From assembly GCA_027494055.1 (NCBI GenBank), contig JAOSJO010000025.1:81262-145261 (forward strand): a stretch of DNA of 64,000 nt, given 5' to 3'. Position numbers and translations under genes: made by a program. A model generated the notes under the pieces. That model saw nothing but the letters and a program-made list of their open reading frames with translations. It was not told where the DNA came from and did no database searches. The DNA comes from Anaerolineae bacterium (GTDB taxonomy: Bacteria > Chloroflexota > Anaerolineae > Aggregatilineales > JAFGMM01). Shown here piece by piece: positions 8,215 to 16,646 of the stretch. Numbering within the stretch: position 1 is the stretch's first letter; each line of letters opens with the position of its first letter.

Positions 8215-9705
8215 TTAAGACAGCCCCGCCATCACAAGCTGCACGAGGCGCGGCGTGACGTAGACCTCGACCGCACCCGCGACGACGAGCAGACCCAGCA
8301 CCAACACACCCGTTTTAACCAGGTCGCTGAGCGCGTGCAGCCACGCCGCCCCGACCGTCTTGCCCTTCGGCGGGTCGATGAACACAACGCCGAGCCGGAA
8401 CGCCGCCGCCGTCGCCAGGATGACAGCGGGCACCTCAAACAGGCTGTGCGGCGCGACCGCCGCCAGGAAGACGACCGGACTGACCCCGCTGAGCACGAAC
8501 TGCGCAAAGACAAAACCCAGGATGCCGAGCGGCGCCATCGCCAGGATCAGGCCGACCACGCCAAACGTGAACATGCTCATGAACGCGCCGGCCAGCAGCA
8601 CCCGGCTGTTCTGCCACACGGCGAGCGATACCAGCGTGCCCTCGCCGCCCAGCAGGTTGTAATAGCCGATGAAGTTCGCCACCCACGCATCCGTGTCGTG
8701 CGTCAGCGGGATGCGCAGGCCGGGGTTGACGAGCGGCGCGGCGAAACCGACGGCGAAGGCGGCGGCCATGCAGAACGCCACGAAGGCGGCCTGCCCGCGC
8801 AGGCCCGGCACGGCGGCCAGCGTCTCACGGCGCAGCCACCGCCAGAGCGTCGTGGCGTCGCCCTTCAGCAAGCCCCAGAACTGCCGCCGCGCCCCCGCCC
8901 AGGTTCAGGTGATCCAGCTCGCGGCCCAGCAGTTCCTCCCGGTTGAACAGCCGCGCGCCCATGCGGATCAGCAGCACGTTGACGACCACGATGCCGACGA
9001 TGATGGGCGTCAGCCACTCGTAGCCCGCGAAGAACATGATGACGCTCTCCAACTGCACCAGCAGCGCAATCGGGATCACCACGAAGCTCGCCAGCAGGTT
9101 CGCCGCGCGCACCGACGTGGTCTGGCTGAGATGACCACGCTGGCCGAGACCATCACCAGCGCCTGCACCCCGGTGAGCACCGCGATCTGCAGGATCAGGC
9201 CAGGATCGGGCCGCCACTGCGCCCCGCCGAAAACGAGCAGGAACAGGTACACGCCCATGCCGCCGTAGCTGGACACCAGCGGCGGGATGATGGCCGCCAG
9301 GGTCTTGCCGATGTAAAGCTCCGTGTTGGTGAGCGGCGTCGCGAGCAGGGGTTCAAGGCTGCGCCGCTCCTTCTCGCCGACGAAGGTCTCCAGGGCGATG
9401 ACGAGCGAGATCGAGATCGGGAAGAAGCCGACGATCATGAGCAGGAAAGGCAGCGTGCGCTCGCCGATCAGGTCCGCGCCGTAGCCCTCCACGAACGTCG
9501 CGAACCGCTCGGCGGCGAACTGCGCCAGCGGCGGGAAGATCAGCGTGAGGATGAAGATGGGCGCGATGATGCGCCAGTCGCGGAAGCTGTCGCGTACTTC
9601 GCGGCACGTGATGATGAGCGTGTGGCTCATCGTCGTGCGAAACGCGGTCCAGAGGCCTGGCTCACGGACCGGTGGGGCGGTGATGCGCTCGACCTGTGTT
9701 GTCAT
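8215..9705 (-). CDS. ABC-2 permease fused to SpoIIM-like domain (two frame breaks)
   Basis: Membrane component of an ABC exporter. The N-terminal part (SHTLIITCREVRDSFRDWRIIAPIFILTLIFPP, TFVGEKERRSLEPLLATPLTNTELYIGKT) is an ABC-2/NatB-type permease. After RELDHLNL it continues into about 220 residues with five or so membrane helices resembling stage II sporulation protein M (SPHSLFE-like APHSLFEVPAVILA). One base is missing near 9123, and an extra C in the five-C run 8892-8896 breaks the junction; with both corrected the protein is continuous (LNLGGARRQFWGLLKG). The start is one base after the ATPase stop, so the pair forms one operon. The transported substrate is unknown. Confidence 0.8.
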
Positions 9706-9706
9706 G

Positions 9707-10633
9707 TCACGCCGCCTCCTGCCCGTCGGCCACCACCCGCAGATAAACGTCCTCCAGGCTCTGGCGCACCTCGCTGAGCGTAACGACGCCGACGCCGGCT
9801 TCGGTCAGGCGGCGCAACACCTGCGGATTGACCTCGACCGGCGCAGGCGCGCGGTAGCGCAGCCAGTCCTCGCCCACGCTTTCGACCTCCACCAGGTCAG
9901 CGATCAGTTGCGCGTGTCCGTTCAGGAAGGAGGCGGCGCGCAGCTCCATCAGGGGCGCGCCGAGCATCTGCACGCGCAGTTCGTCGAACGTGCCGTGCGC
10001 GACGATGCGCCCGCGCCGGATGATGGCGATGGTGTCCGCGAGAAGCTGCGCCTCGTTGAGGTTGTGCGTGGTGATGATGATCGCGCGCTGGTCGCGGCGC
10101 AGTTCCAGCAGCGCGTCGCGCACGAGCTTGGCGCTCTCCGGGTCCATCGCGGAGGTCGGCTCGTCGAGCAGGAGCACGGGCGGGTCGTGGAGCATGGCGC
10201 GCACCAGCGAGAGCTTCTGGCGCATTCCTTTGGAGAATTCGCCCAGGCGGCGGTCGAGCGAGTCGGCCAGGCCGAAACGCTCCATGAGGGCCACGCTGCG
10301 CTGGCGGCGGCGCGCCGGAGGCAGGTCATAGACCTGGCCGAAGAAGTCGAGGTATTCCAGCGCCCTCATGCGCAGGTACAGGCCATGCTGCTCCGTGAGC
10401 ACGCCGACGCTGGCGCGCACGCGCGCGGCGTCCTCGACCACATCATGACCGGCGACCGTCGCCCGTCCCGACGTTGGGGCGAGGACGCTGGTCAGCATCC
10501 TGACGGTGGTGGTCTTGCCCGCCCCGTTCGGTCCTAACAGCGCCAGCACCGCCCCCCGCGCGACCGACAGCGTCACGTTGTCAACCGCGCGGAAGTCGCC
10601 AAAATCCTTTGTCAGCCCGACTGTCTCGATCAT
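9707..10633 (-). CDS. ABC transporter ATP-binding protein
   Basis: Nucleotide-binding subunit that powers the adjacent permease. It shows Walker A GPNGAGKTT, the Q-loop region, signature GEFSKGMRQKL, Walker B PVLLLDEPTSAMDP and the switch His in TTHNLNEA, all characteristic of the CcmA/NatA-type exporter class. About 308 residues, including the usual C-terminal extension. I chose the ATG at 10633 (MIETVGLTKDFGDFRAV); a TTG start nine codons upstream gives an atypical Lys/Asn-rich start. The stop is one base from the permease start. Confidence 0.88.
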   Translation of the reverse strand: MIETVGLTKDFGDFRAVDNVTLSVARGAVLALLGPNGAGKTTTVRMLTSVLAPTSGRATVAGHDVVEDAARVRASVGVLTEQHGLYLRMRALEYLDFFGQVYDLPPARRRQRSVALMERFGLADSLDRRLGEFSKGMRQKLSLVRAMLHDPPVLLLDEPTSAMDPESAKLVRDALLELRRDQRAIIITTHNLNEAQLLADTIAIIRRGRIVAHGTFDELRVQMLGAPLMELRAASFLNGHAQLIADLVEVESVGEDWLRYRAPAPVEVNPQVLRRLTEAGVGVVTLSEVRQSLEDVYLRVVADGQEAA

Positions 10634-10881
10634 CTCATTTTCGCCTTGATTTTTTTCCAATACTAATCAATTGTAGTACACAATCACCATTGTGCAATAG
10701 GTGTGGGGTCATGACCGGCGGGGGGCGCTCCAGCGGGACGTCGCCGTGCCTGCGTCGCAGTTCCCCCGAAGCCAGCCGCCCCCATCTTGGAATGTACCTT
10801 ACGCCCGCCCGGTTTTCGCCTGTCAATTTTCTGCACTATAATGAACCGCAGACCGTTCTCTTGCGCAGGAGGGCCAGGCTT

Positions 10882-11565
10882 ATGGACGCAGCGGGCACGC
10901 TCGCACTCGTCGTGCTGGGCATACTCATCGGTTGGGTGGTCAGCCTCATCGTCGATTTTCTCATCCTGCGGCCCCACTGGATCGCCCAGGGCCGCCAGCA
11001 GGCCAGCACCGTCCCCGATGAGGAACTGCGCGTCGCCCTGCGCGAGCAAACGGCCACCCTCGCCCGGCTGGAAGCGCTGCGCGAAGCCGAGAACGCCGCC
11101 GTCGCCCGCCTCAACGCGCACCTTGCCGAAATCGCGGCCAAACCCACGCTCCCCGACGCCGAAATCAGGGAAACGCTGGCGCAGTTCATCGATACGCTGC
11201 AGGGGCAGCAGGAAGTCCTCCAGCGCACGGAGACGGCCACCAGCCAGGGCGCAAAGAGCATCGACGCGCTGGGCGCGCAGCTTTACGGGCTGCAAGACGC
11301 GCTCGTGGACCGCCTGCGCGTCGCCATGGCGGAGGAAGCCGTCCCGCACGACCGGCTGACCGACATCAAGGGCATCGGCCCGGCATTCGCCGGCCGGCTG
11401 CACGAGATGGGCATCCACAGCTTCAGGCAGATCGCGGCGCTCACGCCGGAGGAGCTGGCGGCGATGATGAACGTGCGCGGGCGGCCCAAGATCGACGCCG
11501 AGAGCTGGATCGAACAGGCCCGGCTGTACGTGTCGGGCCGCGCCAAGACCGGGGAGCTTTCGTGA
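10882..11565 (+). CDS. Membrane-anchored helix-hairpin-helix protein
   Basis: A 227-residue protein with an N-terminal membrane helix (LALVVLGILIGWVVSLIVDFLIL), a long Glu/Ala/Leu-rich coiled coil (about residues 50-150) and a C-terminal HhH domain (RLTDIKGIGPAFAGRLHEMGIHSFRQIAALTPEELAAM). The DIKGIGPAFAGRL segment matches nucleic-acid-binding or protein-binding HhH modules such as those of DUF4332-type proteins. A GCAGGAGGG ribosome-binding site fixes the start. The stop overlaps the next start (GTGA), so the two products are made together. Function unknown; a membrane-tethered scaffold is one possibility. Confidence 0.75.
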   Translation: MDAAGTLALVVLGILIGWVVSLIVDFLILRPHWIAQGRQQASTVPDEELRVALREQTATLARLEALREAENAAVARLNAHLAEIAAKPTLPDAEIRETLAQFIDTLQGQQEVLQRTETATSQGAKSIDALGAQLYGLQDALVDRLRVAMAEEAVPHDRLTDIKGIGPAFAGRLHEMGIHSFRQIAALTPEELAAMMNVRGRPKIDAESWIEQARLYVSGRAKTGELS

Positions 11566-13458
11566 GCACGCAGCCGCCCGAACCTGCCGGGCCGCCGGCA
11601 ACAGACGGCGTCGAGAGCGCTTACGCCAACGTCGTCAAGTTCGGCCTGTTGGGCGGCCTGGTGCTGGTGTTTGCCCTGCTGTTGATCGCGTCCGCGCGCA
11701 ACGCGCAACTGGACGCCGCCGCGCGCGACGAGACCGCCACCGCCGTCGCCATTGCAAGCTGGACCGCCACCGCGACCGCCAGCCCATCGCTCACGGCGGC
11801 GGCCACCGCGACCGGGACGCCGTCGCCCCTGCCCTCGCCCACTCTCGACCGGGCGGCAACCGCCGCACACGCGACCCTGCAGGCCCTCGTGTCCGCTTAC
11901 CAGGATCAGCAGGCAAGCGCGACCGCCGTCTCCGAACAGGTCACAGCGCAGGCCGCGACGCTGGCGGCGTTGCTCGGCGCGTTTGCCGCGACGCAGACCG
12001 CCGAGGCCGCCGCCGCCACGCCGACTCCAGACCCGCGCGTCGGCGAGATCGCGGCGACCATAGAGGCGCTGGCGCGCGACTCGGCGGCGACGGGCACACC
12101 GGATGCCGCAGCAACGGCGGTCGCCGCGACGCTGCGCGCGCTGGTCGACAACTTCGCCGCCTCGCAGACGGCGGAGGCGTTCACCGACACGCCGACGCCA
12201 ACGGCGACCTTCACGCCCTCGCATACCCCGACGCCCACCGCGACGCCCAACGCGCACGCCAACGCCAACGCGGACCGCGACCGCGACGCCATCACGCACG
12301 CCAACGCCAACGCGAACCGCAACCGCGACGCCAACGCGCACGCCGACGCCAACGCGGACCACAACCGCGACGCCATTACGCACGCCAACGCCAACGCGAA
12401 CCGCCTCGGCGACGCCATCACGCACGCCGACGCCGGCGCGGTCGCCAAGCCGGACGCCGACCCGCCCCCCCACGCGCACGCCCACGCCATCCGCGACGCC
12501 TTCGCCGGCGCCGACCCGGACGCCGCGCCCAACCGCCACCCCGACGGCCCCCGCCTCGGACTCGTCCCGAACCGACACAGGCACGGTCGCGGGCGACGGC
12601 TGGCCGGTGATCAGCGCGCCGGAGGCCGGCGGTTACGTGGAGCCGGGCTGGGTGCTCTTCCAGGGTCGGGCGGACCCAGGCGACAGCATCTTCGTCCTGG
12701 ACACGGAGGGCGAACCGGTGGGCGGCATCATCGCTGATGAAGACGGCGACTGGGAGATACCCGTCCCGCTCTTCGAGGAGGGCGAGTACACTTTCTCCGC
12801 CGCGATCGTTGACCGCAACGACCGCGTCCTCTCCGAATCCGCGCCGGTGACGTTTACCGTGGCCGCCGTCACGCCGGTCGCCCAGTCGTTGAGCGTCACC
12901 AACACGCCGGCCGCGACACGCACGCCGACGCCAGTCGCCCAGTCGTTGATCGTCACGAGCACGCCGGCCGCGACGCACACGCCCTCGCCGACCGCGCCGC
13001 CCGCGATCACGGCCCCGCGCAACGGCGAGTCCCTGGCGGCGGGGACAAACACCTTCACCGGGACCGCCGCGCCGGGCAGCACGGTGCAGGTCGCGGATAT
13101 CTCGGGTCAGGTGTTGGCGACGACGACGGCGGACGCCGGCGGGACCTGGAGCGCCGACGTGGAGTTGACGCAGGTTGGCGAGACAAGCGTGATCGCGCAG
13201 GTCGTCCAGCCGGAGAGCGGCGCGGTGCTGGCCGTGTCGCCCCCGATGACGGTCCTCGTCATTGCGCCCGTCGCCCCGCAGACCGGGGCCACCGACTGGT
13301 CGCCCAGCGAGACGGCGCGCGCGGTGGGCGTCATCGTGGTGGCGCTGCTGCTCGTGGCGGGCGCGGCGCTCCTGCTCGTCGGGAGCACGCTCCGCGCCTC
13401 GGTCGCCGATGGGCTGGCGCAATGGCTGCGCCTCCGCTCGCCCCGCAACAGGCGATAA
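11562..13458 (+). CDS. Cell-surface protein with Thr/Pro stalk and two Ig-like domains (frame break)
   Basis: A surface protein of about 630 residues. It has an N-terminal membrane helix ([18 protein letters not shown]), Ala/Thr-rich linkers, a mucin-like stretch of 14-residue [14 protein letters not shown] repeats, two bacterial Ig-like domains ([21 protein letters not shown]...; [21 protein letters not shown]...) and a C-terminal hydrophobic helix ([20 protein letters not shown]) with a basic tail. The first part and the Ig part are in different frames; one base appears missing near 12246, at the start of the repeats. The GTG start overlaps the stop of the HhH gene. An envelope or adhesion role is inferred from architecture. 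Confidence 0.75.
12253..12446 (+). repeat. 42-bp tandem repeats in the Thr/Pro stalk
   Basis: Four full and one partial copy of a 42-bp unit begin at 12253, 12295, 12337, 12379 and 12421, encoding 14 residues each ([14 protein letters not shown] and variants). The repeats diverge by a few substitutions. They form the extracellular stalk of the surface protein and are a likely site of length variation. Confidence 0.8.
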
Positions 13459-13465
13459 GGCCGCT

Positions 13466-14507
13466 TCAGGCCTTCTCCGACGGCGGGCGGACCCCCAGAA
13501 GCCGGCGCGTCGGCAGCACGAAGACCACGCCGCCCAGCAGCCCGGTGACGACATCCGAGAGCGCGACCGTCACCGAGATGGCGAGCGCGGTCTCAGCGGG
13601 CACGCCCACCGACATCAGCAGCGGCACGTACACGCCCTGCGCGACGCCCCAACCCTGTATCGAAGGCAGCAGGTACGAGGTCACGACCACGGGCACGAAC
13701 ACCGCGTACAGCTCCAACGGCACGTAATCGACGCCGTAGGCGCGACCGACCAGGTAGTTATTCACAACCAACCCGGCGTTATAGGCCAGCGAAATCAGCG
13801 CCGCCGCGCCCAACGCGCGCCGGCCGGTGCTTGTGAAGGTGTCGTAGGTCTGCGCGAGCCAACCCGCCCCGCGCAGCGAGAGCGGCCCCGGCAGCCAGCC
13901 GATCCCGCGCCGCACCAGCCGCCCATCGAGCAACACCAGCCCGCCAAGCAGCCCGACGCCGGCAACCATAGCGGTGAAGGCCACGATCTCAGCCGTAAGG
14001 ACGTCGCCTCTGAAAGGCAGCAGGGCAAGCGCCATCGCGAAGAGCACGAACAGGCCCATCATGCGGTCGAGGATAGCGGTGGCGGCGACGACCTGGGATC
14101 TGGCCTCGCCGAACGCGAGGATGCGCACCACGTCGCCGCCAAAGGCCGTGGGGAGGAACTGGCCGAAGAACTCGCCCACGTAGGTGAGTTCGGTCAGCCG
14201 GCGCAGGGGGCGCGTGGATGCCATGCGCCGCGAGGAGAAAGCGCCAGCGCCACGCGCGCCCGACCATCCCAACCTGCAAGACCGCCAGCACGAGTACGAA
14301 GTAACCCGCGTGCGCGCGCCGCATCCGCGCCAGCGTCTCGCCGAGGTCCACGCGGCTGAGCACGAACGCCATCGCCCCGACCGTGAAGCCGACGCGCAGC
14401 AGGGTCCACAGCCAGCGCTTCAGGCGGTCGCCTGTCAATGCGCGGCGCGCCCCGCCAGTCGGCGGGGCGTCGAGGGCCGCTTCGCTTTGCTCCGACGATA
14501 CGGTCAT
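13466..14507 (-). CDS. Flippase-like / lysylphosphatidylglycerol synthase TM-region protein (frame break)
   Basis: Polytopic inner-membrane protein of the UPF0104/AglD-like family (LPG synthase transmembrane region). Features include LLRVGFTVGAMAFVLSRVDLGETLARM, the TYVGEFFGQFLPTAFGGDVVRI signature, ATAILDRMMGLFVLF and a late TSYLLPSIQGWGVAQG. The two parts are joined if the five-G run at 14206-14210 is read as four. The ATG at 14507 has GAGG upstream. There is no C-terminal lysyltransferase domain, so lipid aminoacylation is not implied; related proteins are linked to lipid or polyprenyl-sugar transport. Confidence 0.82.
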
Positions 14508-14606
14508 TGACGGCCTCGCTCTGTCCTGCGCCACGCCGGAAAAGCCTACCCTCTCGGTCGGTCATTGGCAACTGCCAAACCGCCGAAGTTATGATATGCT
14601 GAAGAC

Positions 14607-15143
14607 ATGGAAGCGCGGGCGCTCAACGACGGGTTGATGGCCGTTTTCGACTGCGCGGATGACGACCTCGCCGCGAATCGGGCGGGCCGGGTCAGTTGCC
14701 GCCAGAAGTGGGCGCTGCTCAGGCCGAACTTCGATGCGACCCTCTTCGCGCTGGTTCTGCTGGGCCTTCTGGTGGTCGGATTGGCGTTTGTCGCGTCGCT
14801 GGAAACGGCGGCCTCACCCGATATGTTCGTGGCGGTGCTGGGGATCGTGGGGACCATCCTCATGTTCCCGCTTTCCCTGCGCTGGACGGCCACCCTGCTC
14901 TCCATCGCCGGCGGCGTCGCGGTTGCGCGCGGCGCGCTCGCGTTGCGGGTGGTGGACAAAGACGGCGCGCCCGGCTACGAGTGCGCCGTCGGCGACGCGG
15001 TGTTTGACGTACCGGCCAGCCTCTTCAAGACGCTGAAGTCCATGGGCCTCGCGCAGCGCCGGTGCCAGGCCTACTACCTCCCGCGCATGCACGCGCTTCT
15101 CTCGCTGGAGGCCGTGCGCGACGCCGAAGCGCATCCCGGTTGA
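14607..15143 (+). CDS. Membrane protein of unknown function (two TM helices)
   Basis: A 178-residue protein with two membrane helices (LFALVLLGLLVVGLAFVAS; MFVAVLGIVGTILMFPLSL) and a cytoplasmic or periplasmic C-terminal domain ending RRCQAYYLPRMHALLSLEAV. The start ATG at 14607 is divergent from the flippase-like gene. PPK2 follows 57 bp later in the same direction. I do not recognise the family. Confidence 0.7.
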   Translation: MEARALNDGLMAVFDCADDDLAANRAGRVSCRQKWALLRPNFDATLFALVLLGLLVVGLAFVASLETAASPDMFVAVLGIVGTILMFPLSLRWTATLLSIAGGVAVARGALALRVVDKDGAPGYECAVGDAVFDVPASLFKTLKSMGLAQRRCQAYYLPRMHALLSLEAVRDAEAHPG

Positions 15144-15200
15144 TGACCCCGCCGTAAGCACGATCATTGCGCCGCATATTGCACCAGGGAGCAGAACCCC

Positions 15201-16011
15201 ATGACCGACCAGCCGTTTACCCGCCCGCCCGGCAAGTCGTTCCGCCTGAAGGACTTCGACCCCGACGACACCGGCGCGTTCAAGAGCAAGAAGGACGCCA
15301 AAGACCAGACCAAGGAAAACCTCGAAAAGCTGCGCGAGTTCCAGGAGATGCTCTACGCGCAGGGAGAGCACGCGCTGCTGATCGTGCTCCAGGCGATGGA
15401 CGCCGGCGGCAAAGACGGCGCCATCAAGCACGTGATGGGCGCGTTCAACCCGCAGGGCGTGCAGGTCTCCCCCGTTCAAGGTGCCCACCGAGGAAGAGCT
15501 TGCGCACGACTTCCTGTGGCGGGTGCACAAGGTCACGCCCCGGCTCGGCATGGTCGGCATCTTCAACCGCTCGCACTACGAGGACGTGCTCGTGGTGCGC
15601 GTCAAGAGCCTGGTACCCGAAGACGTGTGGCGCAAGCGCTACGACCACATCAACGCCTTCGAGCGGCTGCTCGCCGACAGCGGCGTGACCATCGTCAAGT
15701 TCTTCCTGCACATCAGCAAGGAAGAACAGGCAGAACGCCTGCGCGCCCGGCAGGAGACGCCTTCGAAGCAGTGGAAGTTCGCGCCCGGCGACCTGAAAGA
15801 GCGCGCGCGCTGGGACGACTACATGGCTGCCTTCGAGGAGGCGCTGACCCGGTGCAACACCGAGTACGCGCCGTGGTACGTCATCCCGGCGAACCGCAAG
15901 TGGTACCGCAACCTGGCCGTCTCCCAAATCCTGCTTGAGACCATGGAAAGGATGGGGCTGCGCTACCCCGACCCGATCCCGGACATCGCGTCGTATGTGA
16001 TACCGGACTAG
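15201..16011 (+). CDS. ppk2: Polyphosphate kinase 2 family protein (frame break)
   Basis: PPK2-family polyphosphate:nucleotide phosphotransferase, a soluble P-loop enzyme that moves phosphate between polyphosphate and nucleotides. The Walker A-like AMDAGGKDGAIKHVM and SHYEDVLVVRVKSLV, RRYDHINAFERLL-like, FFLHISKEEQAERL and WDDYMAAFEEAL are family motifs. The frame breaks at the five-C run 15469-15473; with four Cs it reads QVSPFKVPTEEELAHDFLWR. About 270 residues, normal for a one-domain PPK2. The subclass (AMP, ADP or GDP specific) is not decided here. Confidence 0.9.
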
Positions 16012-16019
16012 GCCCCCGC

Positions 16020-16388
16020 CTAGCCAACCGAATACAGCGCCAGCGTGTTGCCCTCGGTGTCTCTGAAGGTGGCGAAGTAACCCCCGCTCCCGCCCATCGA
16101 GGTCTTCGGGATGACCACCTTGCCGCCGGCGGGTTCCACGCGGCTGAGCATCACACTGAGGTCAGCGCCGCCGTCGATGTAGGCCAGGACGCCGTCGGCG
16201 CTTGGCTCGAAGCCGGTGGCCTGGGTCAGCGACCCGCCCACGCCGCCTTCCTCGCGGGTGAAGACCGCAAACTTGCGCACGCCGTCGTCGCCCAGTTCGA
16301 GCGTTTGCTCAAGCAGCGCCCCGTAGAACCTCATGGCGCGGTGGATGTCGGTGACCGGAATCTCAACCCATACGAAAACGTGTTTCAC
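16020..16388 (-). CDS. VOC / glyoxalase-like family protein
   Basis: A 122-residue single-repeat vicinal-oxygen-chelate protein. It starts KHVFVWVEIPVTDIHRAMRFYGALL and ends FATFRDTEGNTLALYSVG, with the usual beta-alpha-beta-beta-beta pattern and the late Glu of the fold (DTEGN). Many such proteins are uncharacterised; a dimeric metal-dependent enzyme or resistance-type binding protein are both possible. It converges on PPK2 with only eight bases between the stops. Confidence 0.8.
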   Translation of the reverse strand: MKHVFVWVEIPVTDIHRAMRFYGALLEQTLELGDDGVRKFAVFTREEGGVGGSLTQATGFEPSADGVLAYIDGGADLSVMLSRVEPAGGKVVIPKTSMGGSGGYFATFRDTEGNTLALYSVG

Positions 16389-16577
16389 TGTCCCCTCCAG
16401 CTTACGTGTTCCTCTGGCGATCCAGGAGTCAATTATAGTACATTTGTTCTAAAACGCAAGTTTTGCCCTGCCCCGCCAGGGATTCTCAAGACGGGACGGC
16501 GGCGGAGCAGGCAGGCGGATTCATACCGGATTCTTCTTGCATGTCCCCAGCCGGCGGGTTAGACTCATCGTTCGGCC

Positions 16578-16606
16578 TTGACGCAAAAAGGCTACCGGCG
16601 TATCAT
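16578..16606 (+). promoter_or_regulatory. uvrA promoter
   Basis: TTGACG at 16578-16583 and TATCAT at 16601-16606 with a 17-base spacer, 40 bases before the uvrA start. A strong match to a housekeeping promoter. No obvious LexA-type palindrome was seen around it. Confidence 0.6.
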
Positions 16607-16646
16607 TAGAACTGGTGTTCTGTAGAGGCGACAGCAGGCGGGGGCG

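Noticed and set aside
12253..12446. Possible CRISPR-like repeats
   Set aside because: The repeats are directly tandem with no unique spacers and encode a Thr/Pro stalk in frame.
14206..15473. Programmed frameshifting at GGGGG/CCCCC runs
   Set aside because: The breaks occur in unrelated housekeeping genes, including enzymes with no known frameshifting, and simple base-count errors explain them.
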